A stretch of 64,000 bases of DNA from Pyrus communis. Lineage: Eukaryota; Streptophyta; Magnoliopsida; Rosales; Rosaceae. The position numbers and the translations under genes were made by a program. Positions 34,505 through 44,260 of the stretch are shown one piece after another; within the stretch, counting starts at the first letter, position 1, and each line of letters starts with the position of its first letter. The stretch lies in NCBI RefSeq assembly GCF_963583255.1, contig NC_084817.1, forward strand, positions 12,220,121 through 12,284,120, read 5' to 3'. A model generated the notes under the pieces. It saw nothing but the letters and a program-made list of their open reading frames with translations, had not been told where the DNA came from and did not search any database.

Positions 34505-35684
34505 ATGGCCTCTTCCGCTGCCACTCCTCTCCCTAATGTTTCTGCCTTCTTACCCTTGAAACTTGATCGTCACAATTATCCTTTGTGGCGCGCCCAGTTT
34601 GTCCCTTTACTTCGAAGTCGAAGCCTCATGCCCTTTGTCTCACAATGTCCACTGCCTTTTTTGATTGATGATGATGGTCACCTTACTGATGTCATCAATC
34701 CCCTTTTTGAACCCTGGATTCAGCAAGATTAGATGGTGCTTTCCTGGATCACCAGTTCCCTCTCTCCTCCTGTCATGCATGTTATTGTCAAGTGTGTTAG
34801 TGCTGCCGAAGCTTGGACAACCTTGCAGGAACGATATGCACCTTCCTCTCATAATCACGTTATTCAACTACATGGTGAACTCCTCAACCTTCGTCGCGGG
34901 GACCTTAGCATTTCTGACTTTGTGGATAAAATTAATAATTTGGCTGACCAATTAGCTTTGTCTGGTGCTCCCATGTTTGATGCTAATTTGATTGCTACCA
35001 TTCTGAACAACGTTGGCCCTTTGTATGAGAATATTATGGCATTTATCCAAGCCCGTGAAACTCCCATTTCTTATGCAGCGTTGGAAGCACTGCTCCTCAA
35101 TGCTGAAAGACGTCATCTCACATTTCCTTTGACTGAAGACACTTCTCTTCCTTCTATGACTGCCATGGTTGCCAACCGTGGACGCAGTGGTGGACGATCT
35201 GGTGGTGCCCGCGGTGGTGGACGCACTGGTTTTCTTCCTCGCCCTCATGGCAGTGCTGCGGGTCATTCTTAAGGTCGTGTAGGAGTCCTTGGTGTAGGCC
35301 CTTCTTCTGCAGACCGTCCTCCTCTCCGGTGCCAAATCTACTACCGCAATGGCCATTCTGCCATCACTTGTTACAATCGCATGAATACCGCCTATGAAGG
35401 CCGTGTTCCCAATGCTTGCCTCACGGCTTTAGCTGCTCAGACTCCTCGTAGTGCCCTAACACCCACTGCTCCAACAACTTGGCTGCTCAATTCCGGTGCC
35501 AATGCCCACATAACCAACGATCCTGGCCAACTCACCAATGCACAGGTGTATACCAGCTTCGATCACGTCAATGGCGTTGATGGTGGTCTAGGTTTGAACA
35601 TTTCTCACATAGGAACCTCCTACCTACACTCTCCCATTAAATCTTACACTCTTTCTAATACCTTATACTGTCCCAATGCTTCTT
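34505..35684 (+). pseudogene. gag: copia gag and protease, interrupted
   Basis: One frame from the ATG at 34505 is broken by stops at 34730 (TAG) and 35270 (TAA). It encodes LPLKLDRHNYPLWRAQFVPL (N-terminal DUF4219/UBN2-like gag), the central helix region, a Gly/Arg-rich stretch, a degenerate zinc knuckle in which the second Cys is Tyr (CQIYYRNGHSAITC), and the protease motif LLNSGANAH, where the catalytic Asp of DSGA is Asn. Gag would coat RNA and the protease would cut the polyprotein. Both motifs are damaged. A frameshift near 35690 separates it from integrase. Confidence 0.88.
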
Positions 35685-35839
35685 AAAATATCCTATCTAT
35701 CAATCAATTTTCTTCTAACAATGATTGTTTCTTCTTCCTTCACCCACATTTTTTTCGTGTTCAGGATATCCGAACGGGGAAGATCCTTTTATCAGGCCGG
35801 AGTAACACTGGACTATAGCCATATGCAAGTTTCAATTCC

Positions 35840-36974
35840 AATAAAAGCCATTGATGATTGTGTCTGGCATTCAAGACTTGGTCATCCATCATCTTTTATT
35901 TTAAAGCATTTAGTGTCCACTAGTCAAATGCCTCTTACTAGGCAGTCTTTAACTTCTGTCTGTCATTTATGCCCTCTGGGCAAAAGTAAGAAATTGCCTT
36001 TATCTAATTCTATATCGCATTTTCCTTTACAATTCATCCATTCCGATGCATGGACATCCCCAACTTTGTCAATTTTAGGATTTCGTTACTATGTTATTTT
36101 TATTGATGATTATTCTCGATATACTTGGCTATATCCTTTAAAATTAAAATCTGATGTGCTTCCCACTTTTGTCAAATTTAAAACTGAAATGGAGAACAAA
36201 TTTCAACGTAAAATTCAAACTTTTCAAACGGATGGAGGGGGTGAATATATTAATAATCTTTTCAAAAATTACTTGGAAACACATGGTATTCATCATCAAT
36301 ATACTTGTCCTCACCATCCTGAACAAAATGGTATGGCAGAACAAAAACATAGTCATTTTGTTGAAACTGGACTTACTCTCCTTGCTTATGCATCCATGAC
36401 TCAAAATTATTGGGCTGAGGCTTTTCATATAGCTAATTTTCTAATCAATCGCCTGCCAACCAAAGTTCTCAATCTCACTTCTCCATACACGAAATTATTT
36501 CAATGGGAACCATTGTATGAATTTCTCAAAGTTTTTGGGTGTGCATGCTTTCCATATTTACGTCCTTACATGTCTAATAAGCTTCAATTTCGTTCTAAGA
36601 CATGCATATTTTTAGGTTACTCACTTCATCAACTCAGGTTTAGGTGTCTTGATCCATCAACGGGTCGTGTTTTTATGTCAAAACATGTCATTTTTGATGA
36701 ACAGTGTTTCCCATTTCAAGAAATGTCCAGTGTTACTCCACCTGCGTCTCCCATACCTAATAGTACTTCTACTGTACTTAGTCCTCTTGAATTATTTTTC
36801 CCATCTCCATCCTCATCACATCTCCATCCTCATCACATCCGACCCCTACCCTACCCCACACCCAACTTTCTCTATCTCCCATCTCCAATACATAACTCCC
36901 CACCTTTTCTGACTCACTTTCCTCTCCCAATGTCCTTTTATCTCCATCCTCACCTACACTACCCCAAGCCTTAA
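35840..36974 (+). pseudogene. copia integrase
   Basis: The frame has GAG-pre-integrase (VWHSRLGHPSS...CHLCPLGKSKK) and an integrase core with Asp in FIHSDAWTSP, Asp in FQTDGGGEY and Glu in PHHPEQNGMAEQKH, matching DDE spacing. It then runs through the YLRPYMSNKLQFRSKTCIFLG C-terminal stretch. This is the best-preserved part of the element. The Ser/Pro/His-rich tail (from about 36760) runs out of frame before RT. Integrase would insert cDNA into the genome, but no full polyprotein can be made. Confidence 0.87.
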
Positions 36975-37197
36975 CCCCTAGTTCATCTACCCTACCCCAC
37001 ACATTAACCCATAGTACATTTACCATAACCCCTACCTTAACCCCTAGTCTATTTACCCTACCAGCTTTACAATCCCTTATCCTCTCCACCACTTCACCCG
37101 TGTCCACTTCACAACCACTCCATACCATGGTCACCCGTGCCAGAGATGGCATCCATAAACCTAACCTAAGTATGCCCATACCTCCACCACTAACGTT

Positions 37198-38551
37198 TTG
37201 ACTGAGCCCACTTGTTACACTCAGGCTCACAAATTTCAGGAATGGAGAACTGCAATGGTTGACGAGTTCAATGCCCTTGAATGTGCTGGCACCTGGTCAT
37301 TGGTTCCATACCACCCTTCCATGAATGTCTTTCCCAACAAATGGGTTTTCAGAATCAAACGGAAACCGGGTAGTTCAGTTGACAGGTTCAAGGCTCGATT
37401 GGTTGCAAATGGTTTTCATCAACAACCTGGCCTAGATTATGGGGACATATTCAGTCCCGTGGTTACTCATTCCACCATCCATCTCATCATTGCTCTTTCA
37501 GTACAGTTTGCTTGGCCTATTCGACAACTGGACCTACAAAATGCTTTTCTCCATGGTTCTCTGTCTGATGAGGTCTATATGAAACAACCCACAGGTTTTG
37601 TGGATTCTCAATTTCCAACACATTTGTGTAAACTGAAACGCTCTCTCTATGGTCTCAAGTAAGCCCTAAGGGTGTGGTTTCACTGTTTTTCCAACGACTT
37701 GGAACATCTTGGGTTTGTAACTTCTCAGGCAGATTCCTTTCTTTTTGTTTACTGTCATGGTTCAGTTCGAATCTACTTACTAATTACTCATCATAGGCAA
37801 TAATATTCAGCGCATTGATACTTTAATACGGGACATGGGTCCTGTTTTCTCCATGAAGGATCTTGGTCCTTTACATTATTTTTTAGGCATGGAGGTCCAT
37901 CGGTCTAGTTATGGCATGCATTTATCTCAGTTTAAGTACATCATGGATCACCTGACATGCATAAATATGCTTGATTGCAAACCAGTTTCCAACCCTGCCG
38001 TCAGTGGCAAACACCTTAGTCTTTATAATGGCGAACCATTGTCAGACATTACTGAATTTTGTAGTGTGGTCGGTGCTCTTCCGTATCTCACGTTCATACG
38101 TTCGGATATTGCGTTCTTTGTTAATCAAGTTTGCCAGTTCATGCACAAACCTACCACTACACACTAGATTGCAGTCAAACGAATTCTTCGTTATTTGAAA
38201 TCCACCCCTGACCATGGTCTCGTTTATAAACCTGGATCTCTAACTATTTCTGCCTTTGCCGATTCAGATTATGTTGGAGATCTGATGATCACATTTCTAC
38301 TGGTGGATATTGCATCTTCCTTGATTCTAACCTTGTCTCCTAGAGTTCCAAGAAACAAAGAGGTGTTTCTCGTTCCAGCACGGAGTCTGAATATCGTCAG
38401 CTTGCAATTACAGCCGCAACAATTTCATGGTTTCGCAAACTATTTAATGACCTTCATCTCCGCCTTTCTCCCCAAAAGATCTGGTATGATAATATTTCTG
38501 CCATTTCCATGGCCTCCAATCCAGTCTTCTATGCACGGACCCGTCATGTAG
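37198..38551 (+). pseudogene. copia reverse transcriptase and RNase H, catalytic box deleted
   Basis: RT motifs include WRTAMVDEFNAL, NKWVFRIKRK, FKARLVANGFHQQPG, DLQNAFLHG and SLYGLK, followed by a stop at 37660. The palm motif Y-x-D-D expected near 37780 is missing. The sequence goes from IYLLIT directly to the following GNN stretch, so a small deletion removed it. A later frame (37835-38167) gives MKDLGPLHYFLGMEV. RNase H (AFADSDYVGD, 38195 on) is frameshifted. A partial duplication at about 38495-38640 disrupts the 3' end. Confidence 0.87.
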
Positions 38552-38772
38552 AAGTGGACTTCAGGTGGGCTCCAATCCAGTTTTCCATTTCCATGGCCTC
38601 CAATCCAGTCTTCCATCCGCGAGAAGGTTACTTGCTGTGAACTTCAGGTGGGCTATGTTGCTACCCAAGATTAGGTTGCAGATTTTTTGACTAAAGGCAT
38701 GTCTACTTATCGATTTAACTATCTTCTATCCAAGCTTCCTGTTCGCCGGCGACCGCTCAGCTTGCGGGGGTG

Positions 38773-39027
38773 TGATAAACCAAGTTTGAATTCAACGATT
38801 CCTGCCACAACAATCCCTGAAGATCGCAACCAAATCAGTAAACAGGAAGGCTGAGATAAACCTTATCTGTTGCAAGTGTTTTGATTTTAAATAGGTTATT
38901 TATCTTTTGTATTATCTGTAAATTATCCTTGGTTTGAAGAGTTTGTTCTTCATCCAAATACTACTTGTAATCTCTATAAAAACATCAAATGGAATACGCT
39001 CAAATCATTGAGCACACTTATCTTATA
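38773..39027 (+). repeat. copia 3' LTR
   Basis: A 255-bp copy of the 5' LTR, preceded by the polypurine tract CTTGCGGGGGTG (38761-38772) and followed by the ATAAT duplication. Confidence 0.92.
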
Positions 39028-39059
39028 ATAATAAGGGCAGAGATAGAAAATTTACGGCC

Positions 39060-39250
39060 AGTGGTGTCACATCTCACTTCCCGGGCCCGCTCTACCACCG
39101 TAGCACGATATTGTCCGCTTTGGGCTTACTATTCCCTCACGGTTTTGTTTTTGGGAACTCACAAGCAACTTCCCAGTGGGTCACCCATCATGGGATTGCT
39201 CTAGCCCTCTTCTCGCTTAACTTCGAAGTTCATACGGATGTTACAAGTGG
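39060..39250 (-). mobile_element. Cassandra-type solo LTR carrying 5S rRNA-like sequence
   Basis: The LTR at 39065-39245 (181 bp) starts TGTCACATC and ends GATGTTACA. AGTGG flanks it at 39060-39064 and 39246-39250. The minus strand contains GAAGTTAAGCGAGAAGAGGG and GATGGGTGACCCACTGGGAA, matching the second half of plant 5S rRNA with its internal control region. Cassandra elements are tiny non-coding retrotransposons with 5S sequence in their LTRs. This copy is shorter than the usual 240-350 bp, so it carries an internal deletion. It is not a functional 5S gene. Confidence 0.82.
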
Positions 39251-39772
39251 GCTAGCTAAGAAGTATAAAAAAAGTTGATTTTTAAAAAAATGACTATATG
39301 TTAATCTTATAAGCAAAGCTCGTCTAATTATTTTATGTTCATCAACCTTTAATATGGCAAATATATACATAAATAAACAAAAACAGGTTAACACACTGCA
39401 AAACTTTTTTAAACAGATAAAAATCATGCATAAAATAATTCAAAAACTGAAACATGCAACGAGTTGCTTTTAAAAAGAATTAAAAGCACTATTAGAGTAA
39501 GTAATTATTGTCACGATTAACCATAAATGGATAGTATATGAAGTGTAAAAAATATTTTGTTAGGAAATAAATAGTATTTAGTTAATGAAGTAAATAAATA
39601 AATAAAAAATACATGGGCTAATAGTGAGATGAACATAAAAATAAGTGAAATATAGGGAATAATTGGTTTGTACCCACAAGGGCTATACCTAGACTATAGC
39701 CCAGTGTAGCCTTATACTTGGCTTCACCCTTGAGTAATAATTCGTGAATTATATATCTCCATATTGGAAGAG
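39251..39772. other. AT-rich intergenic DNA
   Basis: No gene, repeat boundary or RNA gene recognised between the Cassandra-like LTR and the young gypsy element. Confidence 0.5.
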
Positions 39773-39777
39773 GGTAT

Positions 39778-41794
39778 TGATAGGAGCATATTCATGCGAC
39801 TTAAATGGCTTGTTCTCGTGCATTTACGTTATGTTTCTTTAGTTATTTTAGTACTTTAAGCTATTTTCGTGTGTTTATAGGTCCAAAGGGCTAAAGGAGC
39901 AAAAAGATGCATTTTGGAGACTTTTGGAGCACTTTTGGGCTAAGGATGGATAGCTTATGCTTGGAGCCCAAGTGTTGGATGAAATTGAAGGCCTTGTAAG
40001 CACTTGAGGACATAAAACAATGGCCCTAACCCAATTACATTCACCTTGCCTTGGGCTTAACACAAACACCATTCCTTGCCATGCAAGGGGGAGCAATTTG
40101 GGTCCATTTCATGTACTTAAACCCTAGCCCAATCCACAATCACTTCAAAGCCATGCAAAACCTTTCAACACCCTTTAATCATTCCCCTTTAAGTTATGAT
40201 TTTATTTCCTAACCCTACATGCATTATTTATTAGCATCTTCACATGCATTCACACCTCTTTAATCCACATGCATTCATCATCATTCACTCTAGTTTTAAT
40301 TCACATGCATTCCATCCTTTAATTCACCCACATGCCCCTTTAAATCATTCAATCACACCATCACACATTCATCCTCCAACATTGCACATGCACTTTGCCT
40401 TTCATCATTGCACAACAATCATAAGAGCCACATGCACTTTTAAACAATCAACAACATATTCTCCCATTCCCCCTATAAAAACCCATGCATTCATTGAGAA
40501 ATTCATTCACTCCCCACTCCATCTCTCCATTTCTCACACCACAACTAACACAAACACTTCCCCTTAGAATCCAAAACCGTGAGTCCCCCTTCCACCATTC
40601 CTCATCCATTTCCATAATTCCCCAAACCTCACCTTAGACCTTGTGCTACAACAACGAGGAAGATAAGAGGGCCTAAACATTCATACAATTCAAGTTTGAG
40701 TTGTTGGAATGTTTAGGTGTTTCTTTGATTTCAAAGTTTAAATTCAATTCTCTTTGTTTTGTACGTATGAGTAATGGAAGAAAAGAGTGCCTAAACGTTC
40801 ATACAATTCAAGTTTGAGTTGTTGGAATGTTTAGGTGTTTCTTTGATTTCAAAGTTATGAGGAACTAAACCCCCTTTAGCTAGGGGGTAATTCAAAATAA
40901 ATGTTTATGCTTGCATTTTGATTTGATTACTTCTAATTGCGTTTCATAAGTTGTGAATTCAATTTGTTTAACCGTTTGATTGATAACTTATTTATGTATG
41001 TTTATTGAGAGTGCACGCTTAATTTTCATGCATGAATATGACGCTAGAATATAAGTGAGTTCCACCTAATCGTTATGAACTTATATTCACAAGTAGTGGA
41101 GGTTGCTTATAAACAATCGCGTTAAATGAATTCTTGGCACGAGTTTCATGCAATCATAGTAACGAATGCCTCGTCAACACTTATAATCTTCATAGAGCGT
41201 AATGATTCTTGCTTGTATCTCTATTATGCAATCATGTAGGGGACTTGTGGGGAATGTTTTGGGTTGTCGTATGCAATCATCCAATTCAATAACGTTAGGA
41301 AGATTTGAAGGTTAATTTAAGCGGACCTAATTAACCCGGGGTGATGAGTTTCATAATTTATTGAAATGCAATTGGAAATCTTTTTATTATGCAAGTGTAA
41401 CATGTATGGAGATGAACCCCTTGGCTAGCATCCATTCATCCCATTTCATCAATTTCATATTTACATTCTGTCTAGTTTCACAACTTGTTTTGTTAATTCA
41501 ATTCTCGTCAAACCTCAATCCCCCTTTTACTTTAATGTTCAATTTAGTTAGAAATCAATTTAGTTTGTGTTTTTAAAGCATTTTGAGTCTTTTGGTTTGT
41601 CTTAGTGTTTTAACGTTTAGTTTCGCATTCTTTGAGTCTAGTTTAGTATTTTATTTTGTGTTTTTACGTTTTTGAGTCAAATCCAAGTGATTAACAATCC
41701 CTCCTAATCCCCGGTCCAGAACGATCCCTACTTATACTTATACTACAATTGACAAAAAGAGGGTTTAATTTGTGCGTGTATAATTCTCGCACCA
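39778..41794 (+). repeat. 5' LTR of the young gypsy element
   Basis: Starts TGATAGGAGCATATTCATGC and ends TAATTCTCGCACCA. An internal duplication of about 68 bp (about 40671 and 40790, both with CATACAATTCAAGTTTGAGT) is present in both LTRs and so predates insertion. The His-rich open frame at 40244-40567 is a by-product of repeated CATGCA words, not a gene. Confidence 0.95.
40474..40480 (+). promoter_or_regulatory. LTR TATA box
   Basis: TATAAAA in the context CCCCCTATAAAAACCCATGC. The same 20 bases occur in the 3' LTR (47626) and in the Athila-type LTR (56251), so the core promoter is conserved between the two families. Confidence 0.7.
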
Positions 41795-41799
41795 AATTT

Positions 41800-41817
41800 T
41801 GGCGCCGTTGCCGGGGA
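41800..41817 (+). other. Primer binding site for tRNA-Asp
   Basis: TGGCGCCGTTGCCGGGGA lies five bases after the LTR end and is a perfect complement to the 3' end of plant tRNA-Asp including CCA. This primer is typical of Athila elements. Confidence 0.9.
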
Positions 41818-41911
41818 TTAGAAAATTTGCTAATCCCTTGGATTGTTTGTTTTTGTATTGTCTTTTAGATTTAGTTTTTTTTTTATTTGTGTTTTGTTTG
41901 TTAAGAACAAG

Positions 41912-43033
41912 ATGGCACTTAATAATGCTTCTCTTTTGTCACAACTCATGGAAAGGTCCCAAATGCAAAGAGTTGATATATTTAATCTTCAATCAAGGAA
42001 TAACGTGTTTTCCAATACTTACAATTCGGATTGGAGTGATCATTCAAACTCTATGTGGTGGGAACCTCAAAATGCTCAACAAGGAGGATATTGGCAGCCA
42101 CCACAACCTCATATTCAATATGCCCAACCAAATTTAAGTTCGTCAATAAATTATAACCAAAAGCTTGATGAATTAATTTGTTTGGTGCAGGGCTTACAAA
42201 ATCAAGACAATGAGGCTCAACAAGAAGGATATTGGCAGTCGTATGAGGAGTTCTATTCAACGCCTATGCAGCCACCACAACCTGCCCAAAGTAATGTAGG
42301 TAATTCAAATGATAATGATACGATTTTTCAATTACTTACTACTCTGGAAAAGCAAATCGGGCAGATAACGGAGTTCGAAGGACAATTTTGCGACCAAGGC
42401 GAACTCCCTAGTTCAACCATTGCAAATCAGAAGAGAGATTTTGAAACTGCCAAGGAAATCATGTTGAGAAGTGACAAGGAGGTTGGAACGGACCCTCAAC
42501 CATCAAAATCAAATCACAAGGAAGAGGAATACACCCAACCCACGGAAAGGGTGGAAACACCTTTACCGGAGGCTCCTATTGCTCCTATGCCATCTAATAC
42601 AGGTATGGTTGTTCCAAATTTCATTATTTTTAACCCTATTCCTTGCAGATTCATGACTTCCAAGGAAGAAGAAGGTGAAAAAGACATCTTGGAAGCCCTT
42701 CCAAAGGTGACAAGTAGGGAATGTCATGAATCCATCAAAGAGGACGTTCTTGAAACCACAAAATCCAAAGAAGTTAAATTTGATGACATTGGACAAGTAA
42801 TAACCATCACTTGCAATCTGGCCAAGTCCAATATCCCTGAAACTTTCAAAGGAGTGGTATTTGTCATTGAGTTCTTGTCGGACAAAACAAGTAAGTATTT
42901 TTTTCCAAATTCCATTAGATTTTATACTAACTTGCTATTTTTTTTGAATCAGGCACCTACACTAGAATTCAAACCAATGCCGGTTCACTTCAAGTATCAC
43001 CTTCCATTCAAGGACCAATTCCATGCCGTTTGA
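41912..43033 (+). CDS. Gag-Pol relic ORF of the non-autonomous element
   Basis: A continuous 373-codon frame from the ATG at 41912 (an earlier in-frame ATG at 41843 lies close to the PBS). Near the start, SNTYNSDWSDHSNSMWWEP matches the Gag C terminus of the elements at 5.6-6.9 kb (SNTYNPGWRDHPNFKWREP) and 57.4 kb, but the capsid region and CCHC knuckle that should precede it are missing. The middle is Gln/Pro/Glu-rich. The end, PTLEFKPMPVHFKYHLPFKD, resembles the start of Pol (LELKPLPPHLKYAYL at about 59.9 kb). Protease, which should lie between them, is gone. The frame being open suggests youth or selection. Function is unknown. Confidence 0.7.
   Translation: MALNNASLLSQLMERSQMQRVDIFNLQSRNNVFSNTYNSDWSDHSNSMWWEPQNAQQGGYWQPPQPHIQYAQPNLSSSINYNQKLDELICLVQGLQNQDNEAQQEGYWQSYEEFYSTPMQPPQPAQSNVGNSNDNDTIFQLLTTLEKQIGQITEFEGQFCDQGELPSSTIANQKRDFETAKEIMLRSDKEVGTDPQPSKSNHKEEEYTQPTERVETPLPEAPIAPMPSNTGMVVPNFIIFNPIPCRFMTSKEEEGEKDILEALPKVTSRECHESIKEDVLETTKSKEVKFDDIGQVITITCNLAKSNIPETFKGVVFVIEFLSDKTSKYFFPNSIRFYTNLLFFLNQAPTLEFKPMPVHFKYHLPFKDQFHAV
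42891..42952 (+). other. Candidate intron in the Gag-Pol relic
   Basis: The donor is CAA/GTAAGT, a branch-point-like TACTAAC lies at 42925-42931, and the acceptor is TTTTTTGAATCAG. The 62-nt length is short for a plant intron and not a multiple of three. The same arrangement occurs at 63193-63251 in the other element. Confidence 0.4.
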
Positions 43034-43118
43034 TTTTATTTATGTTAATAAAAAAAATAAAAAAAAAAAAAAGAAAAAGAAAAAAAGAAAGATACTAAAC
43101 ATGGAGAAAGGTGGAGCT

Positions 43119-43790
43119 TCACAAAGGTTGTTTGCGTGAAGTCCCACTACGAGGCGCAGAAGCGGAAGGCGCAGAAGCGGGAGGCATAGAAGCGGGAGGC
43201 ATCGAAGCGGAAGGCATCGGAGCGGGAGGCATCGGAGCTAGAGCATTCCAAGCCTCAATACTTGGCCAAGCGCTGGATGACCCAGGAAAAAGGTGCCTCT
43301 GGAGATAAGACGCAAGCCTTTGACGGTCACTGTGAATTCGACCCTCAGATTCTTGCAGCTCATCAAGCTTCCTCTTCATCCCCGACGAATAGTTATTTGC
43401 AAGCACATGCAAACTTCTATTCTCGTACTTAAGCTGCTGGATCTCTTGCTTAAGTCTTTCCACCTCTGCCATCAACGATTCCACCTGACGGGAGCGGGCA
43501 AGCAGGCGTAGGCCCATGTTGGACACAGAGCTTGCACACTGAACACTAAGTGCGAGGGACTCTTGAACGGCCAACTCATCGGACCGTCCTGACAGCAGCC
43601 TACTATCTTTTGGAGTGAGGAGGTTTTTAGCTACTATTGTAGCTGTTGTGGCGTCCTGCATCACAGAGTCTTCACCTGAAAGAGGACCGTTAGAAGATAA
43701 AAAAGAAGGGCGCCATACATTACCTTGACGGGGCGCAACCGGATCGCTGCTGAGACTCAAATCTAAGCTAAGGTTCGATGAGTTTGCCAT
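43119..43790 (-). CDS. Antisense coiled-coil ORF of a gypsy element
   Basis: A 223-codon minus-strand frame, opposite to the element's coding strand. The N-terminal half is Ser/Leu-rich (LSLDLSLSSDPVAPRQGN). Residues about 100-170 form a likely coiled coil (VESLMAEVERLKQEIQQLKY...MKRKLDELQ). The C terminus is an Ala/Pro/Met/Ser repeat (APMPPAPMPSASMPPAS) coded by 15-bp tandem units. A homologue lies at 63427-64000 in the Athila-type element, also antisense. No enzyme motif or signal peptide is visible. Antisense extra ORFs are known from Tat-lineage elements such as Grande and RIRE2, but I cannot assign this one to a described family. It is probably an accessory or regulatory protein expressed from its own promoter. 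Confidence 0.75.
   Translation of the reverse strand: MANSSNLSLDLSLSSDPVAPRQGNVWRPSFLSSNGPLSGEDSVMQDATTATIVAKNLLTPKDSRLLSGRSDELAVQESLALSVQCASSVSNMGLRLLARSRQVESLMAEVERLKQEIQQLKYENRSLHVLANNYSSGMKRKLDELQESEGRIHSDRQRLASYLQRHLFPGSSSAWPSIEAWNALAPMPPAPMPSASMPPASMPPASAPSASAPRSGTSRKQPL
43146..43250. repeat. 15-bp minisatellite inside the antisense ORF
   Basis: About six imperfect units of the type GAAGCGGGAGGCATC, read on the minus strand as five-residue Pro/Ala/Ser/Met repeats. The homologous stretch at 63430-63495 has fewer units, so copy number varies between elements while the frame is kept in multiples of five residues here. Confidence 0.85.
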
Positions 43791-43904
43791 TTTTTTTCAA
43801 AAGTGTTCAAAGAGAAGGGGTGGATGGAGTTAAAAATTTCACAAAGGGCCCGAGTCGAGTTTCAGGAATGGGAAATCTTCAGAGTGTGTATGTTGGCGGT
43901 GATC

Positions 43905-44260
43905 GATAGCTCTATAAAATGCCAAGGCGACGCGTCCACCGATTCAAAGAGCCGGATTTTCCGGCGTAAGTTAGGCGACGCTCCCTCGGCTTTTCAGAAA
44001 ACGCGTTCAACTTTGTCAAAAGATTTCTGACAAAGCTGAAAACACGTGGAGGCCATCATCGCAACTACACGTCTTTAGCCGACAAGCGCAAAGTTCGGCG
44101 ACGCTTTCTCTGCTTTTCAGAAAACGCGTGCAGCTTTGTCAAAAGGAGCCGCATCTGCACTACCACGTGTCGTTCAGAAAGAGAAGGGGCGTCGTTCAGA
44201 AATCGAAGGGGCGCCTGCTCAGAAATCGAAGAGGCGTATTCAAAGATCGAAGAGGCGCCA
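43905..44260 (-). promoter_or_regulatory. Candidate promoter region of the antisense ORF
   Basis: Upstream of the minus-strand start (43790) there is a TATA-like CATTTTATAGAGC at 43910-43922. Further up lie two 49-bp direct repeats (about 43972 and 44102, sharing GCTTTTCAGAAAACGCGT) and two G-box cores CACGTG (near 44044 and 44162). Beyond these are four imperfect units of about 24 bp with CAGAAATCGAAGRGGCG. The density of motifs is unlike the rest of the element. Promoter activity is inferred. Confidence 0.45.

Larger units (their letters stand above)
34196..39032 (+). mobile_element. Full-length Ty1/copia retrotransposon, inactive
   Basis: LTRs at 34201-34455 and 38773-39027 (255 bp each, six mismatches seen) flank a primer site (34456), gag, protease, integrase, RT and RNase H pieces, and a polypurine tract. 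The target duplication ATAAT lies at 34196-34200 and 39028-39032. The LTRs start TG but end TA, not the usual CA. Stops, frameshifts, a mutated protease and a deleted RT catalytic box make it non-autonomous and dead. Confidence 0.92.

Noticed and set aside
39065..39245. 5S rRNA gene
   Set aside because: Only part of 5S is present, it is diverged, and it is bounded by LTR ends with a target duplication.
40244..40567. 107-codon His/Ser-rich frame, repeated at 47396-47719
   Set aside because: It lies inside both LTRs, consists of repeated CATGCA-type words and has no protein motif. It is LTR sequence.
41800..41817. tRNA-Asp gene
   Set aside because: Only the 18-base complement of the 3' end occurs. 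It is a primer binding site.
43146..43250. CRISPR-like short regular repeats
   Set aside because: Units are contiguous with no spacers, and the genome is eukaryotic. It is a coding minisatellite.
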